A stretch of DNA of 64,000 nt. Origin: Prunella strophiata. Taxonomy: Eukaryota > Chordata > Aves > Passeriformes > Prunellidae. The DNA lies in NCBI GenBank assembly GCA_036583965.1, contig JAZBQD010000013.1, positions 6,302,144 through 6,366,143 of the forward strand, in the 5' to 3' direction. Positions within the stretch are counted from its first letter, which is position 1, and every line of letters begins with the position of its first letter. Positions 1-13,300 of the stretch are shown here, one piece after another. Position numbers and translations under genes: made by a program. Under the pieces are notes generated by a model, which had not been told where the DNA came from, made no database searches, and worked only from the letters and a program-made list of their open reading frames with translations.

Positions 1-246
1 CTAGAGACCAAAATACCTCAGACTCACAGGGATTGTGTGGGTGTGTTTTCACACCAAGACCCTCAGCTCCTTTGCCCCATAGAGAAGGCAGCTGGCCTGG
101 CAGACCCCTGAGCACCCACTGCTGCTGACTTCTTCTTCCACCAAGTAGTGCCACTCTGCTTCCCTCTCCTACTGTTTTGTTCAGTGAAAAGAGATCTGTA
201 GCTCAGTTTGTATTAAGAAACTTTGATGTTGCATCACTATCAGGTA

Positions 247-252
247 AATAAA
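247..252 (+). terminator. Possible polyadenylation signal of an upstream gene
   Basis: AATAAA lies in an A+T-rich stretch, with T/G-rich sequence about 40-60 bp downstream. If the window begins in the 3' UTR of the neighbouring gene (GP1BB or SEPTIN5 in the mammalian order), this could be its end. No coding sequence supports this, and AATAAA is common by chance. Confidence 0.18.
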
Positions 253-2675
253 TACTTTTGACAGTTAAAAGACTTGCACTGTACTTCAGATGTCTTCTTT
301 GGATGTCACTTCACGGTCTACTTACACTTTCAAACCAGGAAATGTATGATTGTCTCAGACCTGTCTGTAAATTGAATAAGTCAGTTTGAACCTATGTGTG
401 CCAGGTTATCTGGATTTCTGTCTGTGTCTGGAAAAAGGCCCCCAAATTGCTTGGTGTTTCAGACTTATTTTGGGTTGTGATTTGGGCTGTGAAAATGGAA
501 ACAGGTCAGAGTTGTTGTTCCTATTTGTGTGTCTTGGGATCTTTGAGAGGATCCAGCAAGTTAGAATAGAGGATTGCTCAGACTGCAAGATTATCACCAA
601 CAAGAAAATCCAGTTGTATTTTGTATTTTCCACTTGCACATGCAAAGTAAGTTGTTACTAAATGACAGATAGGGCAGTTGATGGTTAGTGATTGCAGTAG
701 TGTTGAAGAGGCCCTCCAAAACATTCTGTGACAACTTCCTCTCATCTGGTCATACCCATTCATAATATACCATATTTATATGTATAAAATACTTCAAGCA
801 TTTACACTCTTCTTAGCAGTTATTCATAAATAAGCTCTTCATATGAAACACAGACAAAATGATCCAGTATTATACATCAGAAACCAAGCCAGCATTTATG
901 GAGAAACCACATCCACTGACAAAGTCAAGCTTTTGAGGGCTGGATGGTTTTTCTGGAATGAAAAGGAAGCAGGCTGGATTGTAAAGTGCATGATTGGGCA
1001 CTGCAGCCAGTGCAACAGAATAGCCCAGCTCTGCTCTTGGGCAGGGCCTGGCCCTTTCTTGATTTATAAATGAAAAACTCAGTTGACGTAGAAAAAAAAA
1101 ATCTTGCTCTTTGTTTTTCAGTTAATGTTAAGTTTGCCACAAGTATAGGACTCACACATGCTCTTACATGTATCTGGATAATCAGAGAAGAAAAACATTG
1201 CAGCAGATACTGATGAAGATTCAGAAAACACAACAGAGTGCCAAGCAGTTGATCCCCTAAGGAGCACAATAATGCAGCCTCTGACCAGGCTCCAAGGCAG
1301 AGGCCCATGGCCAGAGCAGCGTACACAAGGCTTTATAACACCACAGAAAGGAAGGAATTAGAAATTATTTAAGACAACATGCACTGCTCCACTGAGGTGC
1401 TCTTAGGGCAGCCAAACAGCATCAGAGATTTATGTTATTCTAGGAAGGACAACTCCTGGAAACAATGCATGTGAGAACCACACGGGCAGACGAACGTCGT
1501 CCCATCCAGACAGTCTGAATTAATGCCTGGCCAAGTGTTTGGCTTTTAAAATGCCTGTCCCAGTTTCAGGCTACCAGATGCCAACTCCCATCTTTCCAGG
1601 AGCAGGACTTGACCCTTTCTAGGAGGACCTGTCAAGATCTCTGCTTTAATCATCACAAATGGCCAAAAGAAAAATCAATCTATCATACTGAGAAAAAACT
1701 TTTGAGATCACCCCTCAAGGAGGATTGCAAGTAATCCCTGTGCAAAGGCCCTGTAAAGTGATCTCTTTCAAAATCATATGTATGAAATTAGTTATAATCT
1801 GCATGGTAACGACCCAAATTTTCAGCTTGACTGTGCAGGACACAATAAGGAGCATACAGATGGTTCTGAGGAGGGGGGTTCTACATACCATTTCATTTGG
1901 CCATGTTGAGATCTTTGCTGCATCTCAAAGGCTGTCCCATGAAAATGTGCACAATAAATCAGGGTGACTGTGTTTTTCTGGTAGAGCCTGACCCTGTGCC
2001 CTTTGAAACTTGTGACTAATCTCTCACTAATTTTAGAGGTATAGGATCAGCACTTCATAATTTAAGGCCTAATTTTTGTCTGCATGAAGGTGCTTTTACA
2101 TTCTCAAAGTTGTGAACCTTAATGTCCAAAAAATGAGCCTACAGCAGGGACTGTTCAAAGAACTTGCCTTTACAAGCCAGTCACCAGAGAGCTCTTTGAT
2201 GATCACTGATTCTTTCAATTTCATTAAATTTAATAAAAGCAAACCTTTACATAACATTCAGGATACTGCAGAGGGACAAAGTAATGGGGGATCTCATGGA
2301 AATGCACAGCTAAATCATGAAATTGCTCTTTCCCAAGTACACAAAAGGACTGTATCATCCATGATAAATAAATGCTTATCAGACAAGGAGTGGAGTTTTG
2401 GATGAAGTGCAAATCATCCCATTTACTGTTGTCACTGTCAAAAACCTATCCCCAGAGCAGCATCTCAGTTGAAAGAGTGGCAGCAGAAGACAAAGGACTG
2501 TAAAAGAAGTGCAATTGAAGCAATCTGAAACTGGGATAAAGTGGATCTAAAAGAGGCAAAACGGAGCAGCCAGACTTAGGACTTCAGAGGGAAAGTCTGC
2601 TTACATGAGGAGGAAAAAAGACAACCTGTTAAGAAAAGGGCAAGTGAAAAGAACCTGTCCAGGAAAAATAAAATG
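253..2675. other. Gene-free sequence
   Basis: CpG-poor unique sequence with only short chance open frames on both strands. I see no repeat, RNA gene or exon that I can support. Confidence 0.6.
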
Positions 2676-2843
2676 CTATCAATTTTGTATATAATATTAT
2701 CAGAAAATTATAATAACAGTGAGGGAGACTTCATAAAGGAGCTGATAAGATAAGTGGTCTATCTCCTCTGCTATCTGACTAGAGCACCAGTGCTATGTTT
2801 TTGCTAATAACCTTATCTCTTGTGGCCTAACGTCTCTGATAAG
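2676..2843. promoter_or_regulatory. GATA-factor site cluster (candidate haematopoietic enhancer)
   Basis: Eight WGATAR matches lie in 168 bp, at 2676, 2697, 2743, 2748, 2759, 2771, 2813 and 2837, on both strands; two are directly abutting (TGATAAGATAAG). Chance expectation on both strands is about one per 512 bp. Dense GATA motifs mark erythroid and megakaryocyte/thrombocyte enhancers. The known neighbour of TBX1, GP1BB, is a GATA1-dependent platelet gene, so this may serve that gene rather than TBX1. A further three matches occur at 3543-3652. Confidence 0.4.
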
Positions 2844-4310
2844 AGGCAAAGCAAATGCTGTGTTTTCTCCTCTTATGTTTGTAGTAGGCAAGCAGCTTGC
2901 TAAGCTTGTTCCCTTTTCTTCCATAGTTCTCAGAAGTGGGCATCTCCCCAGGTGGAATGAGGAGAGGCAAATGGGCAGCTCAGGATGATTAGGTCATGGG
3001 AATAAGGCTAGGGACACCTGGGGACCTGTGCTGGTTCTGTCCCAGACTTGTTGGGAGGCTTCAGCCAAGTCTGTCCATCTCCTTGCTCCTGTATTTCCCT
3101 TTAGTCCATAGCAGAGACAATTTCTTCAGTCCCTGACAGCAGGACTGGGGTCTTGCAAATAGTACATGAGAGCTGGGTATTGGAGGAGAGCTTGTCCTAC
3201 CAATTTGAGAGCCATGGGACTACTACAGTCCTGTCTGCTGTGCCCAGTTCAGCAACTGGAAAAGAGGGCCCAGGAGTCCTGCTCCTCTGTTCCTTGCTCT
3301 TGCACCACTGAAAATATTTTGTGTACAACTGTGTTAATTAAAACTTTGCTAGTAGACACTTGAAGCAATGAAAACCAATACACACCTGCCAGGTCTAAAG
3401 ACATTTTCTTCAGCGAAACTATTAGATCAACATACACTAAAACCTGGCCTGTAAATGTTTTGGCCCCAGGGCTTTTCTCATAGTACATTAAAAAAAATGT
3501 CAACCCAAGTTAATCCTCCTTCTAACAGTTGGTAGATATGGTTTATCTGATCAAAACAACAGGACAAAGGGATTTTACTGACTTTATTTTCATTATCATT
3601 AAAGTAAATGTTTTTGCATCACTGAAAAAAAAAAGTTATTGCAGAGTTATCATGTGCTGTGGCACAGAAATTGTCCCATGCAAATCTTGATTCAATATTA
3701 TTATACACTACTGTAAACAGCACGGTGTTGATTCAGAGAGAGATCAGGGGAAGGTATATTTCAGTTAGTGTGTTCATTTGTTTTCAGTTCCTGCTGGGGC
3801 AGTTGAATTCCAGCTGCTGACTCTGCTGGTTATACTCCCCTATCCCTAAGCCTGCAGGTTCTAAGGTCAAGCAGCACTGCTAAGGGCATTCATGTTCCAT
3901 GGCTGTACTCTCCTGTTCCTTGGTTTGTCATCCCACCTCGTCTCAGGAAAATACAGGTAATGAGACACTGAAACTTACATACCTTATGTGTAGTGACTGA
4001 TCTTTGAGTTGATCCTGAGCATGAATTTAAACAGGTACATTCAGCCCTGTGCAGGAAAGAAAATATTGCAGGTATGTGAAGTAAACCATACAAATAAACC
4101 TGTCCTCAAGAGCTGTATTAGGCAAAGAAAGTCCTGCACAGCACAGAGCTTCCTAAGAAGTTACCACTCCACACTTGCCCTCATTAGGTTAAAAGTATTT
4201 TACTGATGAATGAGAGGCAAAATCCCACTCATTCCCAAAATAGGCAGGCAAGGCTATGGGCAGCTCTCTCAGGAGGAGCCTTTTCAAGCCAGTCTTGAAT
4301 TTCATTCCAC

Positions 4311-4342
4311 CTTGAGGTAGTTGCCCACTTAAGGTAGTTGCC
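4311..4342 (+). repeat. 17-bp tandem duplication
   Basis: CTTGAGGTAGTTGCCCA is followed by CTTAAGGTAGTTGCC, two near-identical copies in direct order. It is too short to be a functional array. Confidence 0.85.
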
Positions 4343-6273
4343 TTGGCTTTGCTGGTGGCACAGCTACACCAGGGATTAAGATGTTAATCCTCATTTCCCA
4401 TTAGCACTGGCCAGTGCTGAACATGCCTTCCAAGACCTGGCACATGTCTGGGCCATACATCCTAGGCCAAGACCCTTGCTGCTTTCCCAGCAAACACAGC
4501 ACAGCTAGGTAAAGCACAAAAAAAGTGTTTGCATAAATCTCTGCAAAGCACAGGCACAGAAGGGGAGAAATGGCCCCAGACCTCCTTTTCATAGCACTGC
4601 TTCTTGGCCCCATAAAAAGGGATCATAAACTAAAATCCCCTGGCCTCCCAGGCTTATCTCTCTCTATAGGGCTGTATTTAGGAATAGAAATGGGATCTGG
4701 CAATTTTTAAAGATTCAGATTCCTTAATCATTCATGGTGGGAGAATGTCACTGAATGGGGATCCACACATAAGCCCCCAAGATGGGAAAATACAGGGAGC
4801 TTTTGGTTGCTAAGGAATAAATGAGGTTAAACAGAGCACATATCCTTTCCTCATGCAGTGCCTGTCTGGTGGGAATGAGAAGCCCTGAGTTTGGTATGCA
4901 GTGGTTTGGTGTCTCTGGAAACATCTGGATGGCAAGACAGGACTGTGAATATTGTTCTGCATGTTTCTGGTTGCAAAGCCCTATTTCCTCCCATCCTCTC
5001 ACCATGAAAATACCTCTCCCTATGACACAATGGGGGAATCCACCTTCCAGTGGGTTAAGAGATTTATTTCACAGCAGCTGTGGCAGGGGTGTAGGTAGAA
5101 CATACATGTGCCATTACAGGGCAGCAGAGCCCAAAGAACAGCTGCTCTGTACACACCTGCCGTGGGGATATGAGAGGGCAGTGATTTATCAGTGGAAAAA
5201 AGCATGTACCAACCAGGCACAGTCAGGCTCTCTTCTTTTCCAGCTCTTCTGTGAAAGCTGTTCCCTTCTCCCAGGCTGTCCCTTGCTTTTAGCCCATGGC
5301 AGTTGGCTTGTGCAGGATGTGAAGCCACAGTCAGTTCTCCATGAAAGTGGACAAGATGTTTGAATTGACAAGAGGGTGTTCAGATCCTCTGCTGTGGAAG
5401 GCAGCCTCCATCCCATGCCAGTTTGGATACCAAATACAAGCAATGCTACAGCAGGAACTTGGCCTGTTTTGAACCCAAATGGGTAGATCAGATTTCTGCT
5501 TTAAAATACTTAGAAAAGCAAGAGAAAAATGGTGGTGTGGAAACAGGAGAAGCAATACTCCAACACAGCCATTGCTTGGGGACTTCTCTTCAGTTTTCTT
5601 TTGTAGGTTTGTCTTTCTTTTTGTCCTCTGTGTAACCTCCAGCTGTCTGAGTGCAGTGAGCTGGCAGAGTGTGAGAGCCTTGGTTGGGGTGGTCACTGCT
5701 GCCCCGTTGGCTCAGCAGCCACAGCTGCACACGGGGCAGCAGTGACACATCCTGGGATGGCTGGGCCCGGTGCAAGGGCTGGCACCAGCTGCAGCTCCCC
5801 AGCTGTGGGAAAGGTGTGGGGAGGCTGGGGCTGCTCTGGCCTGTGGCAGGGGACTCCCAGCCATGTGTTGTTAGTCTTCTTGAGAGCTTTCATATCCCCC
5901 TGTGCACAGTTAAATGGGGTTTAGGCATCCTTTGATATAGCATTAGCTGATACCAAGCTGCTGAGGGCATTTCAGCTTTGCCAGGCTGAGGAAGAGGCAA
6001 GGGTGAAGTGAATGCAAATGCAGGGTGAAATGAAAGGCAGTTTCTGGGGAAAGCTTGATGTTATGACAAATGATGTCTCTCACAAACTGGGATTTACTCT
6101 TCAGCAGAGAAATGTATTTTGCATTGTTGTATATATGTCTCTGAATACAGAACATTCTGTACACAGACTGATAATGAAGAAATCATCAAAAGTCAGCACA
6201 ACCTGGTACACATAGGGGCCTTAAACAGTTGTAGGAGTCAGATGGGAAAATGGAAAATAAGTTTTGTTACAGA

Positions 6274-6333
6274 TCAAATTAGCTAGAACTAAGCTTTCCA
6301 GGATTAAATGAGCTAGAACTAAGTTTTCCAGGG
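6274..6333 (+). repeat. 30-bp tandem duplication
   Basis: Two copies with a 30-bp period share AGCTAGAACTAAG(C/T)TTTCCAGG. A few substitutions show it is not brand new. Confidence 0.88.
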
Positions 6334-9300
6334 AGAGCAGGATCTGGCCTCCTGTCTTACCAGTCATGGGTGCACCCAAGAACAGGAGGAAAAACAAATT
6401 GGCACATGCCTGTAGATGGATAGTAACATTCAATATAAAATACATGATCAGTGCTCAAAATATATTAAACAAAAAAATCAAATCACAATAGCCTCTTAGA
6501 AGGGTTACATCAGGAACCCTGTCATTTAAAGTGCTACAAAAAGTAATTAGAGAGGAGCAAAAAGGCTCATTAAAAATCTGATTCTGTTTCTACATGCTTT
6601 ATATGTCTGTTCTTATTGACAAAACAGAATAAGAGCATTTTCAAATGTTTATGAGAATGGGATTTATATCAAGACCAAAGGGATTTTCCATGTGCCAACC
6701 ATTCACAGAATCTTGAAAATAACCAGAACTGAAGAGATCCTAATATTCCAGATAAGTTTTCATATCAATGGTGCTTTGCCTTAGTAAGACTACATTTATA
6801 TGAATATGGAGGATTATTTTGTAACCTAAGAATACCGTGTATATGTAAAAGTTACAGTTGGAGGTTTTTATTCCTGCCTTCCCACTGCTGCAGTTCAGCT
6901 GACAAATGCTCAGGCAGCTGATGAAGAAGAACAGTACTGGCTGCTCCCAACATGTTCCAGAGTATGAACTGCAACAAAAGAATGAAGGCTGGATGTTGCA
7001 GTGTTTACTTCAGTGATTTTAAGGCTTTAGACATTGTGTGTAACCATTGGTATACATGTAATGGTGCATGTGGATGAGCACCCATGTCCTCTGATAAAGT
7101 TTATTCTGTGATTATGATTTTCAGATTGGGATCTTTTCCAGGATGCAGGAAAGGTAGGTAGGAAAATGTGATGACAAGCTCCCTGGCTTCAGTTCACTGT
7201 GTACAGTCCCACACTGGGAACTGGGGGTGCTGCCAAGCAAAAATGTGTGAAAAGCACTGAGTGGGATTGATAGGAATAAATACACAGCATCAACTGAGTC
7301 AATTGAAACTTGCCTCTTGTGGGGTAGTGTGTTCAGCAGCATCAGTAACAGCAATTTAACAGATACAGGGAAACAAATTATCCACTGTAAACTCCAGTGG
7401 GAGGCAGAGTTACACTAGGTTTGAGCAGATGAGTGAAGCTGGTCTTTCACCAGGGTGGAAGGAACCATAGTGAGTGAACCAATGGCAGTGCTCATCTAGA
7501 GTTAGAACAAACAAGTGAATGTCATTCCTAAGAAAAGTTATAAGCAGCAGAAAGCCAGCTAATCTTCACAAAATCTTTACTACTTAACTGTATGTAAGTT
7601 TAAAATTAGCTACCTGCAGGTTGGGAACAGGAGATGCTTCAATATGCTTAGTGAAGAGAAGTTTAGATGGGAGAGTGGCAGGAACTCTCCCATCTGTTCT
7701 TGAACACAGGCTGAAGCCAATTCAGAACTCCACCCAGAGATGGCTCTTCCATGAGCACAGGCTCCAAAGAGGCCAGCTCCTGAGTTATGTCATGGGAAGT
7801 GTTTTGGATGCTGAGTCAGCATTGCCACTTCTGGTAGCTTTGAGTTTTCCATGTATGGTTCCTGTGGGCTGTACAGGACTTGTTTATCTCCTACAGCCTA
7901 GCCCAGTATGGCAGGATTGCAGGCAACATGAAAAATAAACAGGGGATTCTGGCAGCATTATGTCACTCAGGCCTGCCCAAATGCTGTAGAGCTGCTGCCA
8001 AGTTAGGTCACTTAAGCAAATAGTTTGAATGGGTTTAAGAGACAGCTAGACATTTTTATGAGGAGAAAGGAGATTTGCAGATGCAAAGACAAAGCAAGGA
8101 GGTGCATTTGAGATAAACTTAAAGGGCCAGGCTCATTGGAGCAAGTGGCCATTTCCTGCCTCACAGTTCTTTGCTTCCTCACATCCATTTACAGAGGAGA
8201 GCGTGTGATGGTCCAGTGCACAGCCACTGCTTTAGGGAGATGCCTGTGGCAGAGCACAGAGGGAGCATGATCAAAAAAACCCCACTTTTCATGGAGGAGA
8301 TGGCTGAAAATGGTTAGTAGGAATTCCAGACTGCATCAAGGTTGAAATTAGATTTGATTATCTCATGAGTCATTTAAAAATTCCTCACTTTCTGCCCTAG
8401 AGCAAATAAGGACAAGATGGTGGGTAGGAACAGGTCACCAAACTAGTGAGCCCCTGGAGGAATCATTCCTCCTGGGATGTACCCAGCTTGCACTAGAGAC
8501 AGCATTTCCTGGCATGATGGAGAAAGGAATTATGGCACTACCTGCCTGGAACTATTTAGCTCCATTAGGGCCAGCATGGAGCATCTGGTAATGGTATTTT
8601 CTTTATTTCATGAAATATTCTTAACTTTATGAAATGAAATATGCAATCAACCACCTTTCAAATACCTTCTCTATGAAATTTGGTAGAAAACTAAGTCACA
8701 GCAGGAAGGACATTGTTGCTGTACACAGTTGATAAAAGAAAGGAAAAATTACCTCCAGAACTCAATTTCTTGGGCCAGGTTCAGGATCTCCACTGCATTT
8801 AGCCTTGCTTATCTCACTAGAAGTCTGAAATAGAAGACTGTTAGGGGTGTTAGGTCAGACAGATTGTCAAGACACAGGCACCAAGTCTCCCTTGCGTGCT
8901 GAGCAGCATCTCTCACTGCTGCAGAAGTGCAGTGCAGGTGTTTGGATTTAAAGTAGGAAGGATTTTGTGTGTTATTACCATTAAAATAGGATTATGCTGT
9001 AAAGCTGGGATGTGGCTGCAGTCATCTTTCTCTTTTCCATACAGAGAAAGACACTTAAAAGAAGGGAAAAGCTTCATCTAGTCACAGTGGATATAAACTT
9101 TATGTACTGTAACTAGCTATTTAACCTCTGCAACCTCATCTATCTGGAGACCAGTTCACATAGTACCCATGAAATGAAGGCCTCAGGGAAATGGTTTGTT
9201 GAGTGTCTGTGCAGACTCTCAGATGTACACAAAACATCATTAGGCATACAGAGTCACAAAAAGCAGAAATGGATTTTTAGAGAAAAGGACAGATCTGCCA

Positions 9301-9780
9301 AGCCCCCAGATCTGGGGACTGGGGATCTCCAGTAAACATAATTTTCTTTTGTAAGAATAGTGATCCTTTTTTATTATACTTACCCACAAGATGATTCATA
9401 ATGGTCAAGTACAGAAGAGTTTATAGGAAGGTAAAGGCAGACATTTAAATTTTCAGCATTTTTCATTGTTCTGTATGTTCTTACTTGGAACATCACAAAT
9501 CCTCCTTTGTAGATCTGATGAAGCCAAGGCACTCATTTGCTGAAATCCAAAGAGGATTTTTTATCATGGAGTCTGAGTTTTATTCCTTGCAGAAGAAAAT
9601 CTGCATCTCCTGTTCACATTTCAGAAATGTGAGGGACTGAAACAATATCCCCTCTTTCACCTGACTTTGCAAGCCACTGTATGCTCATGGTGCTGATTTC
9701 AGAGTAACAACGAGAAAGTTACTAGTATTATTGAGAAAGATGTCAGAAGGGGAATCTGCTGCAAACTGGGATGAAGTTTA

Positions 9781-10310
9781 CAGAATCACACAGAATCACT
9801 AGGTCAGAAGAGACCTTCAAGATCATTGAGTGCAACCCATGCCCTAACACCTCAACTAAACCATGGCACTGAGTGCCACATCCAGTCTTTTTCTAAACCC
9901 ATCCAGGGATGGTGACTCTACCACCTGCCTGGAATGGCAGATCATTCCATTACTTTATCACTTTATCACCCTTTCTGTAAAAAACTTTTTCCTAATATCC
10001 AACTTCTATTTCCCTTGGTGCAGCTTGAGACTGTGTCCTCTCATTCTGTCAGCTGCTGCCTGGAGAAAGAGACCAACCCCACCTGAGCACAGCCACCTTT
10101 CAGGAAGTTGTAGAGAGTGATAAGGTCACCCCTGAGTGTCCTTTTCTCCAGGCTGAGCACCCCCAGCTCCCTCAGTTGTTCCTCACAGGGTTTGTGTTCC
10201 AAGCCCCTCTCCAGCCTCATTGCCTCCTCTGGATGCATTCAAGCATCTCAACATCCTTCCCAAACTGAGGGGCCAGAACTGGACACAGCACTCGAGCTGC
10301 CTTAGTGGTA
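9781..10310 (-). mobile_element. CR1 non-LTR retrotransposon, 5'-truncated 3' end
   Basis: On the minus strand this reads as the last ~530 bp of a CR1 element. It ends with tandem octamer-like GTGATTCT units at 9781-9800, the reverse of which is seen as agaatcac repeats. Minus-strand codons at 10041-10238 give the CR1 reverse-transcriptase C-terminal region, with words such as [21 protein letters not shown] and [15 protein letters not shown]. The frame then breaks and lesions accumulate, including a small duplication at 9954-9967. It is a dead, moderately old copy, and the main interspersed repeat of the window. Confidence 0.93.
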
Positions 10311-13300
10311 ATGTGCAACTGCATCTGCTGCCAGGCTGGGTGCAGAGGCACCTTGCAGAAGGAACTGCACTATCAGAGCCTTTTGCTGCTGGTTGAACCC
10401 ACCTAGTCTCCATGGGAAGTTCTAGCCTGATGTACTTATGGGAAATGCATCCCTCAGTGGTCCCTGTTGTTTGTGCTCTCAGGTGTTTGTTAGAGCAGTG
10501 AGCAGAGCTGCTGGCCTGGCCAGCCTGGCTGCCCTCTGGGCTGCAGAGGGGCATTTGCTCAGAGGTCTCTTCATCTCTGCCACACACACTGCCAGGGACA
10601 TGCCAGCAGTCTGGAGTTTTGGCACATGCTGGCAGTGTGCTCATTTCTGCTCTTTGCTTTCCTTCAGGCTGATTTTTGCCAAAAGATCTGTATTCAGCCC
10701 AGATTTGCCCTACAGACACTGAGTGAGCTGGAATGCAGGAGGAAGATTCCTCCCAGTGATCAGCAAGCCTCTCTCAGGGAATAACATTTAATAGGCTGCC
10801 ATCATTGGTGGCCACTTTTCCCATCAGTGATGGGCAGCCACCAGCAGCAGCTTTTGCAGCAGTGAGAACATCAGCACTGTCCACAGAGGAGCATGGCAGG
10901 AACCCCAGTCAGCTGAGCATGACAGGCATTTAAACCAGATTCCTTTACAAACGGGAAGAAGTCATAAAATCTGCTGTGAAACATTAGTCTTAGCTTCAGC
11001 TGCTAGTGACTTTAATGGCAAAAGTGCCCTGTCTTCATTATGGGAACCTTTTACTCCATAGTCTGATTCCCTAAGGGACTGGGGGCAGATTGATCCCACA
11101 GTAGCACTTCAACTAGTAGAAGAGCAATAAAAAGGGGGAAAGGAAGAAGGAAAAATACCATGTACTGAACAGCAGCCATTCTGCTGCTGGCTTTCAGCAC
11201 AAGCAGGTGCTTATGGGGTTTTCATATTCTCTTGATGGGAGCACTGCATTAATGCTTTTCTTGGGCTGTGCAGAGCCCTCAGCAAAAGGAGGACCTGTCT
11301 CTACCTGTAGAGAGGAAAATAATTCCTACCCCTCAGTGACAAGCCAAAATTCTTCACAAGTATGTGCTAGGAATTAAAGGCCCAGCCCTATTAAGAGCAA
11401 TAAATTTGTACCAGGGATGTTCTTGGCCCAACAGAGTAAATTGACATTTTCTGGTGCTGCAGCCTCCTGCCAAAGAGGGGGAAGTAACCCAGGTATCAGT
11501 AAAATTGTCTCAAGAAGGGTTTTCTGTAGCCTGGCTTTTGGAATGAAAGCCAAATTGTAGCCTTGTGCTGGCCTCTCCAAAGTTTCTTGAAGCTAAAATA
11601 CTGTGCTTCTTTTACTACAAGCTGATCAGAAGTGTTTGTGTTTCTTGATCCAACCCTCTCAAAAAGGAAAAGAGAAAAGGAGAGAGCAAAGAGCTGGAAG
11701 AGGGGAGAAAGGGGCTGGCAAGCAGCACAAGGGAGTGGGCATCAGCATCCTCCTTTTGTGTAGGGGGCTGGGAAGAGACACTCCTCCAGCCTGTGTCTTC
11801 TCCAAATAAGCAGCATTTAGACTCCTTTGTCCAGATGGCCAAAGACTCCTGGAGCTTCAGCAGCTGAAGACCAGGCCCAGGCTCTGGCCCCAAGAGCTTT
11901 GCAGCCCCAGGGCACAGCAAAGCAGCCTTTGGCTCTGCAGTGGAGATGGCTGAAAGGGGTGGAGAGAGGCTCTGAGTGTGGAGCAGCTCCCTCCCTCTGC
12001 CCCAGGTTGTGTCCAACACTGCCAGCCCCCAGCCCAAGGGGACATGCAGGGGGCTCAGAGCCAGGTGCACCCCAAGGAGAAGAGAGGCTGTCACCCTGCT
12101 GAGGCAGCTGGCTGTGCTCCCTCCCTGGGGAGGGCTCACCCTAAAATGCAAGGGAGGGGCTTCAGTTGTGGGAAACAAGCTGCAGCTGCTCTCTGGACTG
12201 TGTCAGCCAGAGCTGGGTAAGTGATGCCTGCCTGGTAATCCCAAATTCTGCCACTGAGGTTGGTTTTCTTCAGTATCTCCCTTCAGGGTACCACAGAATT
12301 GATGCCTTTGATCTTGCTCCCATTTTTCTGTTAGAGGCCAGATGTAATGTCAACTTCTCCAAGCCATCCATCCTCAGTGTGTTCCTTTGCTCAGAACTGA
12401 GAGCATTGTGAACCTTTTCCATGCATGGAAAATCATTTCATGGCCCATGAAGAAACGATTTTAATGAGATAGAAGTGCTCTGTGAAAATCCCATGGACAG
12501 AAGCCAGCAGCTCCTGAGGGATAGAGGTGCCTCTTCTACATCTCTATCTGCCCATGTGCTTGCTTTTAAAAATATTTATAAACAAGTTCCTGAACTGATG
12601 GGAACTGCTTCTGTCTGGGGTCAGTTACACATTGTGTATCTGCCATTTGCCACACCACAGTGCTTTCCCCTTACACCTCTTTTCTCACCAACATCCACCC
12701 AACATGTAACCCACACTGGGGTTTACAGCACCTCAGAAATTTCTCTGTGGTGTCAAATATCTTCAATTTATCCTATAGTGTCTGTGAAGCTGGAGACAGG
12801 AGTGAAGGGGAGAACCCACAACTCACTTCCCAGTGGCAGAAGAATCTCTGTAATGGGAGCAGCAGGAATGGAAAGCAGTTCTGATCTGCAGAGTCTTTGG
12901 TCAGCTCCCCCTTGCAGATGGTGCCACCTTTCCCAGGAGATCAGCACCATCCATCCCCCCTCTGAAAGCTGTTCAGGACATTGGAGGGGCTCCCAGCTCT
13001 GGTGTGCTGTGCAGAGATTTGCACACCATAGCCTCTTCCAGAGCAAAGACACATCCCAACCTCCTTGCTCCACAAGAGAATCCTGTGTGGCCACGAGATC
13101 ACATCACACACTGCAGGCTGAGACCAGGCTTCCCTGGGAGGCTCTCTGTTAAAATGGTCCCTTTCCTCAGCCACAAATAACTTGGTGCATGAAGAGGGGG
13201 AGGGAGGTGACGTGACCATATCCAACAGCCTCCATGTGCCAGTGCAGACTGGGACCTTCATCTTCACTGCTTTGTGTGACTTCCTTCTCCTTTCTTGTTT

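Larger units (their letters stand above)
2844..9780. other. Gene-free sequence with two small tandem duplications
   Basis: CpG-poor unique DNA. Apart from the 17-bp and 30-bp tandem duplications listed separately and three GATA motifs at 3543-3652, I find nothing. The longest open frames (for example 180 codons at 4821-5363) show no recognisable domain and are shadowed by frames of similar length on the other strand. Confidence 0.55.

Noticed and set aside
1..3000. GP1BB or SEPTIN5 coding sequence at the left edge
   Set aside because: No leucine-rich-repeat or septin GTPase motif is found in any frame there.
4821..5363. 180-codon + strand frame
   Set aside because: Irregular composition, no domain, and overlapped by minus-strand frames; the length is reachable by chance in 64 kb.
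6704..6760. Word CACAGAATC followed by AACCAGAACTGAAGAGATCC, resembling a decayed CR1 3' end
   Set aside because: The match is too short and lacks tandem octamer units or further CR1 sequence.
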